Both the position numbers and the translations under genes were made by a program. Shown here one piece after another: positions 11,858-24,900 of a stretch of DNA of 64,000 nucleotides. Under the pieces are notes generated by a model. It worked only from the letters and a program-made list of their open reading frames with translations, ran no database searches and had not been told where the DNA came from. Source of the stretch: Halichoerus grypus (Eukaryota; Chordata; Mammalia; Carnivora; Phocidae); the NCBI RefSeq assembly GCF_964656455.1, contig NC_135712.1, positions 69,817,239 to 69,881,238 on the forward strand. The letters run 5' to 3'. Every line of letters starts with the position of its first letter. The stretch's first letter is position 1.

Positions 11858-12031
11858 TTTTTTTAAAAGATTTTATTTATTCATTTGAGACACAGAGATA
11901 GAGAGCATGAGCAGGGAGAGAGGCAGAGGGAGAAAGAGAAGCAGGCTCCCTGCTGAGCCAGGAGCCCGAAGTGGGGCTCGATCCCAGGACCAAAGGCAGA
12001 TGCTTAACCATCTGAGCCACCCAGGCACCCC
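11858..12031 (-). mobile_element. Can-SINE
   Basis: Duplication AGAAGTCAACAATTTA at 11842-11857, with one change at 12032-12047. A short internal deletion removes the GGATCATGACC segment. Confidence 0.95.
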
Positions 12032-12068
12032 AGAAGTGAACAATTTATAAGAAAATCTTTAAATCCCT

Positions 12069-12242
12069 GGGGCGCCTGGGTGGCTCAGTTGGTTAAGAGT
12101 CTGCCTTTGGCTCAGGTCATGATCCCAGGGTCCTGGGATCGAGCCCCGCATCAGGCTCCATGCTCAGCGGGGAGCCTGCTTCTCCCTCTGCCTGCCTGCC
12201 TGCCTACTTGTGATCTGTTAAGTAAATAAAATCTTAAAAAAA
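12069..12242 (+). mobile_element. Can-SINE
   Basis: Perfect 17-bp duplication AAAATCTTTAAATCCCT at 12052-12068 and 12243-12259. Only about 20 bp separate it from the preceding opposite-strand SINE. Confidence 0.95.
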
Positions 12243-12644
12243 AAAATCTTTAAATCCCTATTAATAGCCCACAATAGTGTAAAATTCCTATTGTAAATTC
12301 TTGGGATTTATTGTTATCACTTTTAAAAGGGAGTAACTTCAAATTGATCTACGTAAAAACTGTCTTTAAAAGGAAGCTTAAATCACTTTTTTTTAATATA
12401 CAGTGACTAATAGAACAATCATAATTCTGATGAAAGTTCAAAAATCAGAAATGAAGAAATCATTTTCTGCCCTGATACTGCCTGTATTCAGAATGTATGG
12501 TATTCATTCTTTGTAGTCCAAAGTCAGCTATATTTTTCTCACTCTTACCTCCTTATAGCTATAAATCTAAATCAGGACAAAAATTACCCCAACACATTAA
12601 GAAACAAAACAAAGGAGCAAAGGGAAAAAAGACAAACCAAGAAA

Positions 12645-12800
12645 GACTATAACTATAAAGAAATGGTTACCACAGGAGAGGTAGGTGGAGGGATGGGTGA
12701 AATAGGTGATGGGGATTAAGGAGGGCACTTGTCATGATGAGTACTGGGTGATTAAAATAAAAAAAATTAAAATTAAAAATTATCCTGAAACTGTGCATAC
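12645..12800 (+). mobile_element. L1 3' end fragment (carnivoran type)
   Basis: GATGGGGATTAAGGAGGGCA, CTTGTCATGATGAGTACTGG and an A-rich tail: the same 3' UTR as the younger copy at 51.4 kb. Confidence 0.8.
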
Positions 12801-13319
12801 TGTGTTAATTATAAGGCTGACAGCAAAACAGGATATACATATTTATTTTACCAAGAAATTATCACTGGGCAATGCAGCCCATAAGTTTCTTTATACTTAA
12901 AAGTATTTTATGATGTTTATAATTTAAATTGTGAAATTTATGCCTATTAGAAAAAAAATACATAATGTCTACTTAGGAACACTGGCCTCTTTTAAGACAT
13001 CTACATAACTTTAATACCGAAGTAAAGAAGTCTCAATAATCATGGCAGAGTAGATTTACTTAACCATGCTACAAATGCTAAAGCCTGGCTATTACCATTT
13101 CTTAGATGTCTGACAGCCAAACATTATTCCACTACCTTCTTTGGGTGTTCAAGTCACAGAAGCAGTTTATTATGAACTGAGAATTAAAAGACCTGAGCTC
13201 AAAAAGTGACTCTCTCACATATAAGTCTTGAAAAGCTGAACCTCACTTAACTAAGATGTAGACAGAGAAGTTGAAATGGATGATCTTAAAAGGTTCATCT
13301 AGCTTGAAATGCTGCATTC

Positions 13320-15859
13320 TAAGTAAATTTACTTCTTTATTTTAAACTCCTCCTGGCTTACTTCACGGTTGGAGCTTATGAATGAAATGGTCAAAAGGCA
13401 ATTAGAATGAGTCTAGACTGATTTAACAATTTAATTGGTAGGTAGTTTTTCAAACCCGAAAAATTATAAATATAATCACTACAAAGTTCTTTGTAACATA
13501 GAACAATCTAAAAACCACAACTCAATCTTTATAGCTAAGAATAAATGTGAGACCTGTAACATTTTATTTGTTAAAAATGAACAGCTTCAGAATAGATCTA
13601 AATTTGTAACTTTTCCAAAAAACACCAAAAAGTACAGTGTAAAGCATCTCCTCATTAAATACAAACTTTCATTTTGTGATGCACTGCATCAATGTTTTGC
13701 ATACACCTTGATGCAAAGGAAATTTTAAGTTGTATCCTGTTTAAAAACAAAATTTAAGAACTGAAAAGGATGACTACAACCACATTCCAAGAAAGGAAAT
13801 TTTCCTCCAACAAAGCATATTCTTTTGTTTATATACAACATGTTAGCACTCAAGAATTTTAATTTAGTTGTAACAAAGGCAAAATTTTATATTTAAAAAG
13901 AAAATGAAATTAGAGATGCACAAAGAGCAAAAGTTTAATATACCAATGACACTTTGTTGTTTGATGCAATGTTAATGTCAATATTTGGGACAATTTTTAA
14001 GGTTTTCAAGAAAAATGACATTAATAATAGCTCTGTACAATATTTAAAATAAAAAAAAATGAAAGCATCTTTATACCATATTTTCACAAACTGTTCAGAC
14101 AGCAAATTTGTGCTCAGTTGTTTTTCCTTTGCTTTAAAATAAGCTACCAGTAATTCTAAACCAGTCTAAAATAAAATGGACTGTTAATGGATGAAATCTA
14201 AGCTTTTGTACTTGCAAAAATGTTTTGCAATGAGTCCTTGGCCTAAGGAGACTAGAGTTTATTTTCAAATTGTGTGACTGGCTTCCAATAATCCCTTACC
14301 AGTAGACTTACTGGCAAAATACCAGATATTAAGGATCAGATTTAATTCTTTGGTATAAGCATGAAACTGCTATTGATACTTTTCCGTGGCTAGCATAAAC
14401 CAAGTAACCCAAGGAGCATGAAAGAAAAAGAATGACGTCTACTAAACAATGCAAGGCAGGCAAAAGTGATAACTGAATGTTTTGTTTTGTTTTACAGGGA
14501 AAATCAACACCAATATACTCTAGGGAAACTAACACCTACTTAGAGGTTTTAACATTATAGCAAACCAAAAGGTTAAGCTTCAAAATGACTGAACTTGTAG
14601 CCAGAATATGTTGCTGCATTTTGGCATTATACTGTAACTTACAGGATACAACCATCTGAGGACTTTCAGCACTAGCTTGGCACAACAGATTAATTCCTCC
14701 CACTCCTCCAGAGTGTGGGAGAAAAAAAAAACCCTCTCACTATAAATGCCTGAACTTTATACAAGAAAGGTATAAAACAAGGTTACAATGTAACTCTATT
14801 ACCATTTTGGATTTTTTTCTTTGTGACATATACAAGTATGTTTTTGATTTTGAAACTGTATACTGTTTAATTAGCAAGCTTAAAAAGCTTATAAAATTTG
14901 ACTCTTTGAATAAGAAGTCTAGGACTTTATGGCTATTGATTTTATCATCAAAATATCTAAGGGACTCAATCCATTTTGATAATTGTAATTCTTCTAAATA
15001 TCATTTGAAGAATTTTTCATGGACACTAGATTCAAGACTACATTAAATTCAAACAGTGTATCTTTGTCCTGGGTTTTGAAGTTTTTCACCTCAGTTACCT
15101 GTCTTCAACCTGCTACTTCCTTTCCTGCTTTCTTCATTTTCTAAACACAGTTGTCAGGTTTTTACATTGGACCTTCTCTTCCAAGATAATTTTGTAAATA
15201 CACATTTATTTATAGCCTTTAAACATCAACATTTTAAACAAAGACTAATGCCACATTTCTTGTTAAAAGTTCGTTATTAAAGATTAACAACTCTGGAGGA
15301 TTAACCTAATGTCATCTGAAAAGTAACCCAAATTCCAGATATTCCCAAAAATCTTAAAACTCAAAACTGGAATTCTAGTGATTTTTTTTTAATATCTCTA
15401 ATGAAGAAAAGTCAACTGCACTTATTACATCAACACTATTAAAGGATAGGTGACAACAAAGGGACTTACTCATATCTCTGAAGACCAAGATTTACCATGG
15501 CAAAGTGTAAAAAATGGACAAACGTGTTGAGATCCTAAATACCACTATCATAAAAATAATCAATTTCTATCTTTCTGTCTTCTTTCTGCTTCATAAGGAA
15601 CCAAAGAAATCAAATAGAGAATTGTTCTGTCTGGGCCAACAATGAAATCTTAAGAACAGATAGGTATATTCCCTGTTATTCTTTCAGGGCATTATTTATA
15701 CATGTTTAAAAAAAAAAAAAAAACTTCAAAAATAAAAATAAGAGTTATTTAGCCTTGTGAACATTTTGAAATAAAGTTTCTTGAATTTCTGTGATGAACT
15801 CTTCAAGCAATTCAACTTTTAAAACAGAGTCATCACTCAAAAGTCCCTTTGACACGGAT
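13320..15859 (-). other. FYTTD1: FYTTD1 3' UTR (inferred extent)
   Basis: About 2.5 kb after the stop codon without any SINE or recognisable L1, in a window where a SINE occurs on average every 1.2 kb; this suggests transcribed, selected sequence. Candidate AATAAA signals on the minus strand are at 13568-13563, 13341-13336 and 13171-13166, with a proximal one near 15.2 kb. The true cleavage site cannot be fixed by eye. Confidence 0.55.
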
Positions 15860-15958
15860 CTATCCCACGGTTACAAAACGGCTTCCTCCTTTGTTGAACA
15901 TGAGAGTGGCTCTTTGTTCCTTCAGGATCCCAAATCGCTCATTCAAAGTCATCCCTGT
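15860..15958 (-). CDS. FYTTD1: FYTTD1 coding exon 9 (C-terminus and stop)
   Basis: 99 nt encoding [20 protein letters not shown] then [12 protein letters not shown] and a TAG stop at 15862-15860. Acceptor TTTTCTCTAG. It is followed by the long 3' UTR. Confidence 0.96.
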   Translation of the reverse strand, partial: TGMTLNERFGILKEQRATLMFNKGGSRFVTVG

Positions 15959-18900
15959 CTAGAGAAAACAAAACAAAAAAATTAACAACTTGACAAGTTA
16001 GCCATATTTACTTAAGAACAATAATGGGATCATAATGGTAATTCAGAGCAACAACATTTCCTGAATACTTATGCATACAAACTCATTTAACTCTAACAAA
16101 AACCATATGAAACAGGTGAATTTAGTGAAGTTTAGAGAAGTTAGTTAACTTGCCTACTTGCAGTTCCAGAATTTCAACCTGGTGACCTGACTCACAATCT
16201 CTATCTCCTAACCACTATAAATGCCTACATTATATACTATATAAAACACATTACTATAATGCCCACAAGTCATACATCCAGGAGTTCTTCTATCTGAATT
16301 ATTTTTGGGCCCTATAAACACTACACAAATTCTAGTGATGTATCTGATAAACCTAAGATATATTTACACTTGGGAATATTTGAAACGTATTTTCTTTTTT
16401 TAAAGATTTTAATTTATCAGGGAGGGAGAGCACAAGTGTGCATACAAGCAGGGGGAGCAGAAGGCAGAGGGAGAAGGCAGAGGCAGCAAGGAGCCTGATG
16501 TGGGACTGGATCCCAGGACCCTGAGATCATGACCTGAGCTGAAGGCAGACGCTTAACCGACTGAGCCACCCAGGCGTCCCCAAAACATATTTTCTTGAAT
16601 TTCTATGAGTTCTTGGATTTCTGTGAGTTCCTCACAGAAATTCAAATCAAATTCAAATCAACATCTGGTTTTTGATTAACAACAGAAAACACAACCAAAT
16701 TATAAGTCACCATTTCTGAAAGAAAAGTAACCATGACAAAATAAAATAAAAAGAAGTAAAACAAATTTGGTCAAACTTCTGTCCATACTTCATATTTTCA
16801 ATTCCATACACTCTTACACCAATGGATACCAAAAAAAAAAGCATTTGACAAAATCCAACATCCATTCATGATAAAAATTCTCAGTCAATTACGAATAAAG
16901 GGAACTCTCCCTCAACTTTAGATAAAGAGAATCTACTAAAATCCTACTGCTAACATCATACTCAGTGGTGAAATATTTAATGCGTTCTCCTCACGCCTGG
17001 GAACAAGGCAAGCATACCATGCTCTCACCACTTCTATTCAACACTGTACTGAAGGTTCTAGCCATCACAACAAAGAAGAAATAGAAAAGGTTTAAAGATT
17101 GGAAAGGAATTTGGAATATGACATGATTGTTTACAAAGAAAATCCTAAGGAATCTACAAAATTGCTAAAGTAGTTGAGTGAATTTTAGGAAGATCACAAG
17201 ACACAAAGTTGATATAATATAAAAACTGTCAAACCCACAGTGAGATACACCATTTCACAAATACTTGGTATAATCAAATGGCAGATAATAACAAGTGTAG
17301 ATGAGGATGTGGAGAAATTTAGAACTCTCATACATGCTAGAAGGAATGTAAACAGTGCAGCCACTTAGGAAAACAAGTCTGGCAGTTCATAGATGATATG
17401 ACCTAGCAATTCCACTTGTAGGAAATGGAAACATCTACTCATACAAAAGACATGTACATGAATGTGCAGATGAGCATTAGTCACAAAAGTCACAGAATGG
17501 AAATAGCCCAAGTGTCTATCAACTGATGAATGAATAAATAAAATATGATATATCCATATGATGGAACATTACTCAGCAATAAAAAGACCATACACTATGG
17601 GTGGAACTTGAAAATACTATGCTAAGTAAAAGAAGCCAGTCACAAAAGATCACATATTGTATGACTCTGTTCATATGAAATGGCCAAAAAATAGGCTTAT
17701 CTATAGAAACAAAAAGTAGGGATGCCTGGGTGGCTCAGTCGGTTGAATGTCTGCTTTCAGCTCAGGTCATGATCCTAGGGTCCTGGGATGGAGCCCCACA
17801 TCGGGCTCCTTGCTTAGCAGGGAGCCTGCTTCTCCCTCTGCCCCTCACCCCACTTGTGCCTGCTCTCTCTTTCTCTCTCTGACAAATAAATAGTAAAAAT
17901 TAAATATAAAATCTTAAAAAAAAAAAAAAACAGAAAGTAGATCAATCAGTGGCTTCCCAGAGCTGAGGAGACTTAGGACACCCTATTTAATTCATTACAC
18001 ATTTTTTTAAATTAATTAAAATATTCTCAATGAATGCCCCACAGAAATTAAAAAAAAAAAAAAATGTTACCTGTTTTCCAACACTATTTATGTCAAATTG
18101 TAGGGGGACACCTTTAGGAACTTTCTTTACATCAGATTGCTCCCGTTTTGTCAAGAATGAGGGTACAGCAGTACGAGTTAACCGTGGTTTTTGAGTTCTA
18201 TTAGAAAAAAAATTAAAACGAAATCAGACAAGCTTAATAATCAAAAGAAGAAAAATAAATCATTTGGTACATAAGACATCTTGACTGTACACATATTCCA
18301 ACGTATAGGGCTATTTTGTGTTCTCAAAAAAAAGTACAACACTCCCCCCTTATCCACAGGGTGTACATTCCTGGACTGCCCCCCAACCCCGCCAGTAGAT
18401 ACCTGAAACTGCAGATAGTACTGAACCCCTAAACATACTGCATGTTTTTTCCTATACATACATACCCATGATGAAGTTTAATTTATAAATTAGGAATAGT
18501 GTGAGATTGACAATAACTAATAGCAAAACAGAATAACTGTGGCAATATACTGTAATAAAAGTTATGTGAATGTGGTCTCTCTCCTGTCCTCTCTCAAAAT
18601 ATGTCGTACTCACCATGTGAGATGATAAAATGCCTACATGATGAGATGAAGTGAGGTGAATGATGTAGGAATTGTGCTGTAGTTATTAGGCTACTACTAC
18701 TGATCTTCTGACAATATGTCAGAAGGAGGACTATCTGTTTCCAGAGCACGGTTGACTGGGTAACTGAAACCATGAAAAGTGAAATCACAGACAAGGGGGT
18801 ACTATTGTACCTGGTTCTTGACTAATCTAGAGACTAAAATTTATAATCACTCATAGAATACCTCTTTAAGTAGAACTATAAACTTTTCAACAATTTGGAA

Positions 18901-21900
18901 TGATTGGGGACTCATCCTCTGTTTTCATTTATTAAAATGGCTGAAGAGATCAAACACTATACAAACCCAGAAAGTTTATAATGCAATAAACATAATGGAA
19001 TGGTTGACTAAATTAAGGTCATCCAGATAAAAGAACACACCAGAAAGCCTTTAAAAAGAAGGCAGATCTGTAGGTACTGAAAAGTAAAGACATCCAAAAT
19101 ATACTGGGGGGTGGAGGAGAAAGAAGCAACAATATATATATATAGCATTCCCTTATTTATCATTATACATAAAAAAATGTATATACTAAGTATACATGCA
19201 CCATTTTTTTTTTAATAAAAACATAAAACTGTTAAAAATGGCTACTTTAGGGCTACAGAACCAGGAATCAAGAGAGCTTTTACTTTAACTTTATAATACA
19301 CTATTTCCATTTTGTACTACAAGTATTACTTTTATCTTTGTCTCAGTTTATCTTAACTTGACATCATGAGAAGTCCAATACTTTTCTATTACCTATTTCA
19401 CTGAGAGGTTATAATTTCTGCACAATAAAAGACTTACACTGGGCACTGCACTGCTCCAGGATTGTCAATAGAGACAGTCAAAATTCCTCCATTTGTTGTG
19501 GAAGTCCGCCATCTAGTTTCAAAAAACCAAAAACTTCATTAAAGTGGAAGTTTATAAAACCTTTAGTGTATTCCACAAAAAAAATACATTTTAAAGTAGA
19601 CATTACTTTTTCTTAGCTTTTTAAAAAATACTAAGCCCCACAATAATATAATTAATGGGCATCCTGGGTATAGGAACTAGACACTTAAATTTATTAAGTA
19701 TTTTTCAGTGTAACAAATATATGTACATTAAATAATACAGAAAGGCTTCTAATGAAAAGTAACAGTTCCCAGTTTTCTCCCCCACTTCCTGCTCCCCAGA
19801 GGCAGAACTTTCCTGCTCCCCAATGGCAGCAATTTTAACCTTTCCTATTTTTACCACTTGCTAGTTACCTCTAGTTCACTATACAAGATGTGTATGTAAC
19901 AATATTTTGCTATGATAAGGCTTTAGCTTATCACACTATCCTCTAGTTTCCTTACCTACCTCTGAACATTTTGATATCTATATATCACTATTTTACTTCA
20001 AATTATAACTTCAAATAATCTTAAATCTTTCGGTCTCTTAATTCTCTTTCTTTCAATCCCTCTCAACACCATCCCCTCCCAACTTTCTATGAAAGGATAG
20101 TAGTACCTCTATTCTTTCCTTTCACCTCTTCTCTCACTTTGTACCTCCAATTTTTTTAGCTCTACTTTTATATTCATGCTACTCAAAATCTGACATTTTC
20201 ACCATATTGTTAACCAAATAAAGTATTATGTGCTTTTTTTCCCCTGTAGGTTGATTCTCAAAAATTCAAGACAAACAGCATTTATATTATTACAATTATG
20301 TAAACATTCTTCATTGCAGAAGCAAATAGCTTATGATTATTTCTTTCCTTATGGTTTCCAATGTCATGACTCCCATACCAAAGAGTATTGTCAACACCAA
20401 GTTCAAATAGTTTCTTTTCTTAAACTCTGCTCAATTATAGCGGCCATCGCATCTGGACCAACACGATGTTTTACCCATTTTGTTTTCCAAAAAGTAGCCA
20501 TAGTTTTAAATAATTTAATCTCAAAATCTGATCATATTGATGGAATTAGAATGTTACAACTCACATGTTGGAACTGCAATTCTAACAGACAATTTTTATG
20601 GGCTTGAGGGGAAAAAAAGAATATGTGAAGAGGAAAAATATCCTATTATAAAATTAAAGGTTTACAAGTTTTCTAAATGCTCTATTGGATTTTCTTCTAT
20701 TTATTCCCTGAATAGGTTCACTTATATAAAAGCAGTTACAGAAAATAAAGATCTATTTCATTAAAATGGAACAGGCCATTATTTTTTTTTTTTTAAATAG
20801 AGTGATATATTTGTTCCTAAAACTCATAAGACAGATATGTGAAAATGCAAAAGGCTTTTGGGGGAAAAAAACAAAAAAACAAAATGGATTTATCTATTTC
20901 AGCCTCTAGGGTTAATATACTTTGGGTCCCATTTAATTCCTTCTGGACCAGAGCACATAGTAATCTGGGCTGCTAGTATTCTGGGAATTTTGAAATGACA
21001 TCTTGAAAAACAAATTGAAACTTACTGACGAGTTCTCTTTGCTACTACATCGTCTAGTAGTTGTTCTGTGTTCAACTGGGCTTGAACCTGAAGGGAAAAA
21101 AAAAAGCAGTAGATCCCATAGAAAGCAGAGGATTTGAATCCAAAAAGCGATCCTGCTCTGTAACTTTATAACCCAGTGTGGTGTGTGTATGAATGCAAGA
21201 GAGGCATGTGCCTATTCTGGCAATACCTCTTTGTTGGGGTTCCTATAACAGAACAAGTGGTGAAACGAATTTATACCTAAGTAGCATGTTAAACTCATAA
21301 GATGTTGCTACTGATGACAACAAGAGAGAGAACAGAAAAAATAAACCACCAAAAGAACTAATCTAATGTCACAGTCTCCATACCCCAAACCCAACCCCTA
21401 CCTCAACCATGGGCCATACCTATGATTGAGGATTACTACTAAAGGTAAATGTTCAAGATCCTTTGAGTAAAAAGAAACCACCAACAAGGGTTTTTTATAC
21501 CTTTAGGCCTCTTCTGAAAAGAAAAGTTGCCTGACGAGTATCTTTCTGATGACTTAATTTATTTCCACTCCTGGTAAAATTGGCTGGAATGTTATTTCTG
21601 CAACAAAAACACACATACCGTGAATAATCTCAGCCATTTAACAACTTTCAAACATCCTGAGAAAAAATAAGCAAAAATAAATTCATAGGCTGAACATTTG
21701 AGGTACACTACACATAAAGACTCTGAATTATTTTCTTATTTACACAAAGCTACTGAGATTCAATTTATAAATATCTTTCTGTAGCATGCTACATAACAAC
21801 CTAATTCTGAATATTCCAACATAGATTTCCTCTGAAGACATTAAAAACAACATTTTTAATGCTATTTCCTGAATTTGTTGAAAAACATGTATGTACAGAT

Positions 21901-24900
21901 TTATTTACAGGATTAGTAAAAAGAAAATCACACCTAGGCACATCATAGTTAAACTGCTGAAACCCAAAAGTAAAGAGAAAATCTTGAAAAATAACATCTA
22001 CGGTTTTCTCTTCCATTCTCACTCAGAAACCTTTATATATTAATATAAATCACATAGAAACTTAGTCTTCTACTGGTTGTTCTTTTACACAGAGAAACGT
22101 ACTCTCAATTATGTTTGGCTTGACTTTCACCAGTTCCCTTCTAATTTCTACATGAAGTCGGTAAAATATGAGAAAACAAATTTTTCTTATTTATCTAGGT
22201 ATTTATTTTTTATAATAAACACTTAACACATTGCCTAATCTTACCTCCAATCTTAGACTCAAATTTTCCTAGCTAGCCCAATTAACATGGGTCATTAATG
22301 CCTCATGTAATGGACAAGTTCTTATTTAAGAAATTCCCATTTTCCAAAAGGTACTACACCAAATGATTCCCAAAAGATGATAGTTAAGTAAAACTGTAAT
22401 TCCAGCCATTCCACTTATACAAAAAACTTCATTTCAGAGTTTCTTTTTATTTTTGAATTATCTTCTATAAGAGATGAATAAATAGTATTTGAAACTAAAA
22501 TAATATAGACACTTAGCAGTTTATCAACTTCCTTTCTGCCCATTTTATCCTTAGAACAGAATACCATAACAATAGGTCATAATTTTTAAGTTTCTGTTAT
22601 GCTTTCAATTTAACATAAAAATAATCTCAGGTATGGAGCGCCTGGCTGGCTCAATAGAGCATGTAACTCTTTTTTTTTTTTTTTTTTTAAAGATTTTATT
22701 TATTCATTTGAGAGAGAGAGAGAGAGAGAGAGAAAGAGCACATGAGAGGAGAGAGGGTCAGAAGCAGAAGCGGACTCCCCGCTGAGGGACTCGATCCTGG
22801 GACTTCGGGATCATGACCTGAGCCGAAGGTAGTCGCTTAACTAACTGAGCCACCCAGGCGCCCAAGAACTCTTGATCTTGGGGTTGTGATTCAGAGTCCC
22901 ACGTTACTTTAAAAAAAATTCAGCTTAAGAAACATTCATGCAGAATTCTTTGTAGTCTGCTTTTTCCACAAATACACTGTTCTATTAAGAGTAATTGAGA
23001 CAGGGGTGCCTGGGTGGCTCAGTCATTAAGCATCTGCCTTCCGCTCAGGTCATGATCCCAGGGTCCTGGGATTGAGCCCCACATCAGGCTCCTTGCTCAG
23101 TGGGAAGCCTGCTTCTCCCTCTCCCACTCCCCCTGCTTGTGTTCCCTCTCTTGCTGTGTCTCTCTCTGTCAAATAAATAAATAAAATCTTTAAAAAAAAA
23201 AAGAGTAATTGAGACTGAGTAACAATTTTAGCTTTCAGAATTCCCAATTTTGAATAATTCCTGCAGAGGTGTTTTTACCTAAACAATCACATTTGTAATT
23301 TTATTCTGTATGTAAACAGAGATAATGAAGGAGAGTGATGCTTTTTTTTAAAAGTTTACAATTTGTTAAATTCATCGGTAATACTGGGTCTAAGAAATAA
23401 GAAAGCCATTACTGAATGCTTCCATGTTGGATGTTCAGATAGACATCCCAAATATCGGTCTTGAAAATGACCACTACAAATATATTCATTTGATCACTTA
23501 GTGCAAGAAGTGTATATTTATTCAGGATAACATAATATTATCATATTTGAGTACTTACTTTCTATTTAACTGGTTAGGTCTCTTGAGAACTGCAACTGCT
23601 TTTCTCTGTACTTCATTTTGTCTCAGAAGGTTGGCCTTCCTTTTTAATGCTGGAAAATACCGTTCTATATTCTTTTAGAAGGCAAAAAACTATGTTAATC
23701 AGACTGCTTTTTGCTATACACCCTACCACAATTAACATTTCTGAAGCAGAATGGACAGAGACTGCTTAGATGCGCACGTTAGACAGAGAAGCTAAAATGA
23801 CTCTAGTATCTCCAGTCTAAGTGACTGAAAAGACAGCAACCACATCATACTTTTTTTTTTTTAAAGACTTTATTTATTTATTTGACAGAGAGAGACACAG
23901 CAAGAGAGGGAACACAAGCAGGGGGTAGTGGGAGAGGGAGAAGCAGGCCTCCTGCTGAAGAGGGAGCCCGAAACGGGGTTGATCCCAGGACACTGGGATA
24001 AGGACCTGAGCCGAAGGCAGACGCTTAAATGACTGACCCACCCAGGCGCCCCAACCACATCATACTTAAAATACTTCCAGCAAAAGGAGAATTCAAATAG
24101 AAAAATGAATTTTTTCTACTTTGGACATGTTCAGTTTGAGGTACTCTGGGGGATGCACAGGTTATAGGGAAACATGGCCCTGGAGCTCAAGAGAAGAATC
24201 AGGAAGCCAGAAATGTAAATTAGGGGATCACTTATATAAACATGATTTTTGATTACAAAGTGAAAGGATAAGAGGGCCAAGTTCCAAAACAAATGTGTAA
24301 GAAAAAGGAGAGGCTATGACGGTAAAGAAGTCTGAGTAAGGAGTTACAGGGTAAATAAGGAATCAAGAAAATAAGCATATGAAATGTACACTTTTTCTCC
24401 CTCACATATATAAATTCAATCCAGCATTAAAGCCTAATTCAGATTTCCATATTTTCCATGAAGCTTTTTCAGAAGTTCTTGGCAATATAAGCCATATCTT
24501 AAACTTAATCCAGGTTACTTTACATTTCTAAGCATATGAGAAGTATTTCATAAACATCAACTGACTAAAAAACACAAAAATTATAAGTCTTCATTTTCAT
24601 GAACATTTGGAAAAGAAGTAAATGTAAAAACAGGGATAAAGAATAACAAGAGTATAAGGGAAATGCTATGCCATTAGACTAATAACCCATTCCAAGCTTG
24701 GTATTCGGTCTTTAATAATAACACCTAAGTATCATTTTATGGGTAAATGTAAGTTCCCTTTAGGCTGCTGTCACGGTTTTTTCCTTCAAAATACTTGCCT
24801 TATTATAACCATACAGTTATTTGTATGATAATTTATTTAATGTTTATCTCAGTTCTCCATGAGGGATGTTCTATTGAGTTACTGCAGAATTCCTTACATC

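Larger units (their letters stand above)
8901..13320. other. LRCH3-FYTTD1 intergenic region
   Basis: Gap between the LRCH3 promoter and the FYTTD1 3' end. Apart from two SINEs near 12 kb and an L1 tail at 12.65-12.80 kb, it is AT-rich unique or very old DNA. I see no conserved reading frame, RNA gene or clear promoter here. Confidence 0.6.
15959..18070 (-). other. FYTTD1: FYTTD1 intron 8
   Basis: 2.1 kb containing a minus MIR, a minus SINE, an L1 3' segment (16.83-17.71 kb) and a plus SINE inserted in that L1. Confidence 0.85.
21598..23558 (-). other. FYTTD1: FYTTD1 intron 4
   Basis: 2.0 kb. A nested SINE pair at 22.63-22.92 kb and a plus SINE at 23.0-23.2 kb; 21.6-22.6 kb shows nothing recognisable. 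Confidence 0.85.

Noticed and set aside
20230..20607. 125-codon plus-strand open frame in FYTTD1 intron 6
   Set aside because: AT-rich, no recognisable homology, antisense within an intron; length compatible with chance.
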